This document shows, one piece after another, positions 61,828 through 64,000 of a stretch of DNA of 64,000 bases. This DNA comes from Nocardia wallacei. GTDB lineage: Bacteria; Actinomycetota; Actinomycetes; Mycobacteriales; Mycobacteriaceae. Location of the stretch: positions 1 to 64,000 of the forward strand of contig NZ_JARWQD010000204.1 in the NCBI RefSeq assembly GCF_029869545.1, in the 5' to 3' direction. Positions within the stretch are counted from its first letter, which is position 1, and each line of letters starts with the position of its first letter. The notes under the pieces are model-generated. The model saw only the letters and a list, made by a program, of their open reading frames with translations, made no database searches and was not told where the DNA came from. The position numbers were made by a program, and so were the translations under genes.

Positions 61828-63669
61828 ATGCCACCGCTTCGTTCACGCACCACCACCGCCGGACGCAATGCCGCGGGCGCTCGCGCCCTCTGGCGCGCCA
61901 CCGGCCTCACCGACTCCGACTTCGGCAAGCCGATCGTCGCCATCGCGAACTCCTACACACAGTTCGTGCCGGGCCACGTGCACCTGAAGGACGTCGGCGA
62001 GATCGTGGCGGATGCGGTGCGGGCCGCGGGCGGCGTACCGCGCGAATTCCACACCATCGCCGTCGACGACGGCATCGCGATGGGGCACGGCGGCATGCTG
62101 TACTCGCTGCCCAGCCGCGAGATCATCGCCGATTCGGTGGAGTACATGGCCAATGCGCACACCGCCGACGCGCTGGTGTGCATCTCCAACTGCGACAAGA
62201 TCACCCCGGGCATGCTGAACGCCGCCATGCGGCTCAACATCCCGGCCGTGTTCGTCTCCGGCGGCCCGATGGAGGCCGGGAAGGCCGTGGTGGTCGGCGG
62301 CGTCGCGCAGGCCCCGACCGACCTGATCACCGCCATCTCCGCCAGCGCCAACAGCGCCGTCGACGACGAGGGGCTGTCCGAGGTCGAGCGCAGCGCGTGC
62401 CCGACGTGCGGCTCCTGTTCGGGCATGTTCACCGCCAACTCGATGAACTGCCTGACCGAGGCGCTCGGCCTGGCGCTGCCGGGCAACGGCTCCACCCTCG
62501 CCACGCACGCCGCCCGCCGCGCCCTGTTCGAGAAGGCGGGCACCACCATCGTCGACATCGCCACCCGCTGGTACCGCGACGACGACGAGTCGGTGCTGCC
62601 GCGGAATGTGGCCAACGCCAAGGCCTTCCGCAACGCCATGGCCCTCGACGTCGCCATGGGCGGCTCCACCAACACCGTCCTGCACACCCTCGCCGCCGCG
62701 CAGGAGGGCGAGATCGACTTCGACCTCGACACCATCGACGAGATCTCCCGCCGCGTGCCGTGCCTGTCGAAGGTCTCCCCCAACTCCGACTACCACATGG
62801 AGGATGTGCACCGCGCCGGTGGCATCCCCGCCATCCTGGGCGAGCTGCGCCGCGCCGGGCTCCTCGAAACCGACGTCACCACCGTGCACACGCGCGGGCT
62901 CGACGAATGGCTGGATACCTGGGACATCCGCTCCGGCAAGGCGTCCGCGGAGGCCATCGAGCTGTTCCACGCCGCGCCGGGCGGGGTGCGCACCACCCAG
63001 CCGTTCTCCACGAGCAACCGGTGGTCGTCGCTGGACACCGACGCCGCGGGCGGCTGCATCCGCGATCTCGAGCACGCCTACACCGTCGAAGGCGGGCTGT
63101 GCGTGCTCAAGGGCAATATCGCTCCCGACGGCGCCATCCTCAAGACCGCCGGTATCGACGAGGACCTGTTCACCTTCGAGGGACCGGCCGTCGTGGTCGA
63201 ATCCCAGGAGGAGGCCGTGTCGGCCATCCTCGGCAAGAAGATCCAGCCCGGTGACGTGGTCGTGGTCCGCTACGAGGGCCCCTCCGGCGGCCCGGGCATG
63301 CAGGAGATGCTGCACCCCACCTCGTTCCTCAAGGGTATGGGCCTGGGCAAGCAGTGCGCGCTGATCACCGACGGCCGCTTCTCCGGCGGCACCTCGGGCC
63401 TGTCGATCGGCCACATCTCCCCCGAGGCGGCCTCGGGCGGCACCATCGGCCTGATCGAGAACGGCGACCGCATCCGCGTCGACGTGCACACCCGCGCGCT
63501 CGAATTGCTGGTCCCCGACGAGGTTCTCGCCGAGCGCCGCGCGAAAATGGAAGCCTCCGAACGGCCTTGGCAGCCCATCGGCCGCGACCGCCCGGTAACC
63601 ACCGCCCTGCGCGCCTACGCCGCCCTGGCCACCTCCGCCGACAAGGGCGCCGTCCGCCGCGTGCCGTAG
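61828..63669 (+). CDS. ilvD: Dihydroxy-acid dehydratase
   Basis: Third common branched-chain step, 613 residues, iron-sulfur enzyme. Cluster ligands lie in [12 protein letters not shown] and [20 protein letters not shown]. The Mg-site region is [20 protein letters not shown], and [20 protein letters not shown] is the C-terminal signature. GAGGACCCACACCG precedes the ATG. It is away from ilvBNC, as is usual in mycobacteria. Confidence 0.97.
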   Translation: MPPLRSRTTTAGRNAAGARALWRATGLTDSDFGKPIVAIANSYTQFVPGHVHLKDVGEIVADAVRAAGGVPREFHTIAVDDGIAMGHGGMLYSLPSREIIADSVEYMANAHTADALVCISNCDKITPGMLNAAMRLNIPAVFVSGGPMEAGKAVVVGGVAQAPTDLITAISASANSAVDDEGLSEVERSACPTCGSCSGMFTANSMNCLTEALGLALPGNGSTLATHAARRALFEKAGTTIVDIATRWYRDDDESVLPRNVANAKAFRNAMALDVAMGGSTNTVLHTLAAAQEGEIDFDLDTIDEISRRVPCLSKVSPNSDYHMEDVHRAGGIPAILGELRRAGLLETDVTTVHTRGLDEWLDTWDIRSGKASAEAIELFHAAPGGVRTTQPFSTSNRWSSLDTDAAGGCIRDLEHAYTVEGGLCVLKGNIAPDGAILKTAGIDEDLFTFEGPAVVVESQEEAVSAILGKKIQPGDVVVVRYEGPSGGPGMQEMLHPTSFLKGMGLGKQCALITDGRFSGGTSGLSIGHISPEAASGGTIGLIENGDRIRVDVHTRALELLVPDEVLAERRAKMEASERPWQPIGRDRPVTTALRAYAALATSADKGAVRRVP

Positions 63670-63717
63670 GCCCCCATACGCGAGCCCTTCCTCAACATTC
63701 CCGGCATGCCCTCAACC

Positions 63718-63888
63718 TTCCCGGCCAAAAGCATGCCGGGAATGATTGTGCGCCAACGCAAGTCCCGGGCACGATCGTGCGCCAACGCAAGTCCCGGGCA
63801 CGACTGTGCGCCAACGCAAGTCCCGGGCACGACTGTGCGCCAACGCAAGTCCCCGGGAATGATTGGGTACCGGCGCAGGTCCCGGAAT
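63718..63888. repeat. CCCGGC palindrome followed by five 28-30-bp tandem repeats
   Basis: Palindrome TTCCCGGC, CAAAAGCAT, GCCGGGAA at 63718-63742, then units at 63744-63772, 63773-63801 and 63802-63830 (29 bp each, TGTGCGCCAACGCAAGTCCC core), a 30-bp unit to 63860 and a degenerate one to 63888. Same arrangement as 52337-52446. Confidence 0.9.
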
Positions 63889-63918
63889 CGTCTAAGGCCC
63901 ATTCAGGTTTCCGGACGG

Positions 63919-64000
63919 TCAGTCGATGATGCCGACGAATGGGTTGCCGCCGTGCAGGGCGAGCCAGCCGCCGATGGCGGCCGCGATCGCGAGGATCAGG
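63919..64000 (-). CDS. 3' end of a membrane protein gene (cut by window edge)
   Basis: The minus strand reads the last 26 codons of a protein: LILAIAAAIGGWLALHGG, then NPFVGIID and stop. A hydrophobic helix ends in a short polar tail. The family cannot be named from this piece. It is convergent with ilvD, with the tandem repeat between them. Confidence 0.6.
   Translation of the reverse strand, partial: LILAIAAAIGGWLALHGGNPFVGIID

Noticed and set aside
63744-63888. CRISPR array
   Set aside because: Units of 28-30 bp abut directly with no spacers of unique sequence and no cas genes; this is a plain tandem repeat.
63615-63902. Minus-strand repeat-containing frame downstream of ilvD
   Set aside because: It translates the 29-bp tandem array, whose period is not a multiple of three, and overlaps the ilvD end; no coding signal.

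Overview
The window is high-GC actinobacterial DNA and most resembles Nocardia or a close mycolate-containing relative. Evidence includes a HupB with a Lys/Ala-rich histone-like tail, mycothiol- and F420-type enzymes, many GTG starts, and a core gene order that, from memory, matches Mycobacterium tuberculosis Rv2986c-Rv2996c (hupB, leuD, leuC, IclR regulator, PPOX protein, tRNA-Glu/tRNA-Gln, gltX, FAH hydrolase, MFS, leuB, serA) and Rv3001c-Rv3004 (ilvC, ilvN, ilvB, Cfp6-like protein). The species is inferred, not proven.

Layout. 0.1-11.7 kb: hupB, the leuCD operon with a divergent IclR regulator, two tRNA genes, FAH-gltX, MFS, leuB and serA. 12-51 kb: accessory DNA sitting where M. tuberculosis has only a few genes between serA and ilvC. 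It holds (i) a secreted phosphodiesterase, two cold-shock genes and a 38-codon peptide gene with its own terminator; (ii) a myo-inositol locus (iolD, iolB, an aldolase, iolC, an ABC importer, iolE, and divergently a LacI regulator and iolG) with three copies of a GAGCGCTC-core operator; (iii) assorted hydrolases, regulators and small membrane or secreted proteins, several as regulator/target pairs with visible palindromic operators; (iv) gene debris (MerR/luciferase-like, methyltransferase, PPOX); (v) a lower-GC NaeI-like type II restriction-modification island with a Vsr nuclease and an unidentified neighbour; (vi) DUF899 and SUKH proteins. 51.3-56.6 kb: ilvC, ilvN, ilvB with an attenuator, and a Cfp6-like membrane protein carrying seven 15-residue repeats. 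56.7-64 kb: a large AfsR/SARP-type regulator, a P450-ferredoxin pair, ilvD and the 3' end of a membrane protein gene.

Functionally the core covers branched-chain amino acid synthesis: ilvBN, ilvC and ilvD make the common ketoacids, and leuCD and leuB finish leucine. The ilvB leader encodes a 15-residue peptide containing Leu-Leu-Val-Ile ahead of an intrinsic terminator, so ribosome-mediated attenuation is likely. The inositol locus encodes uptake and most of catabolism, but iolA is not in the window.

The least explained structure is repetitive. A short palindrome (CCCGGC-NAAAAGCNN-GCCGGG) recurs in intergenic spaces, twice followed by 29-bp tandem repeats. A second family built on CGCACCCCCT occurs twice, once inside a 128-bp inverted repeat. 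A 24-codon reading frame is joined by ATGA overlaps to both ilvB and ilvN.
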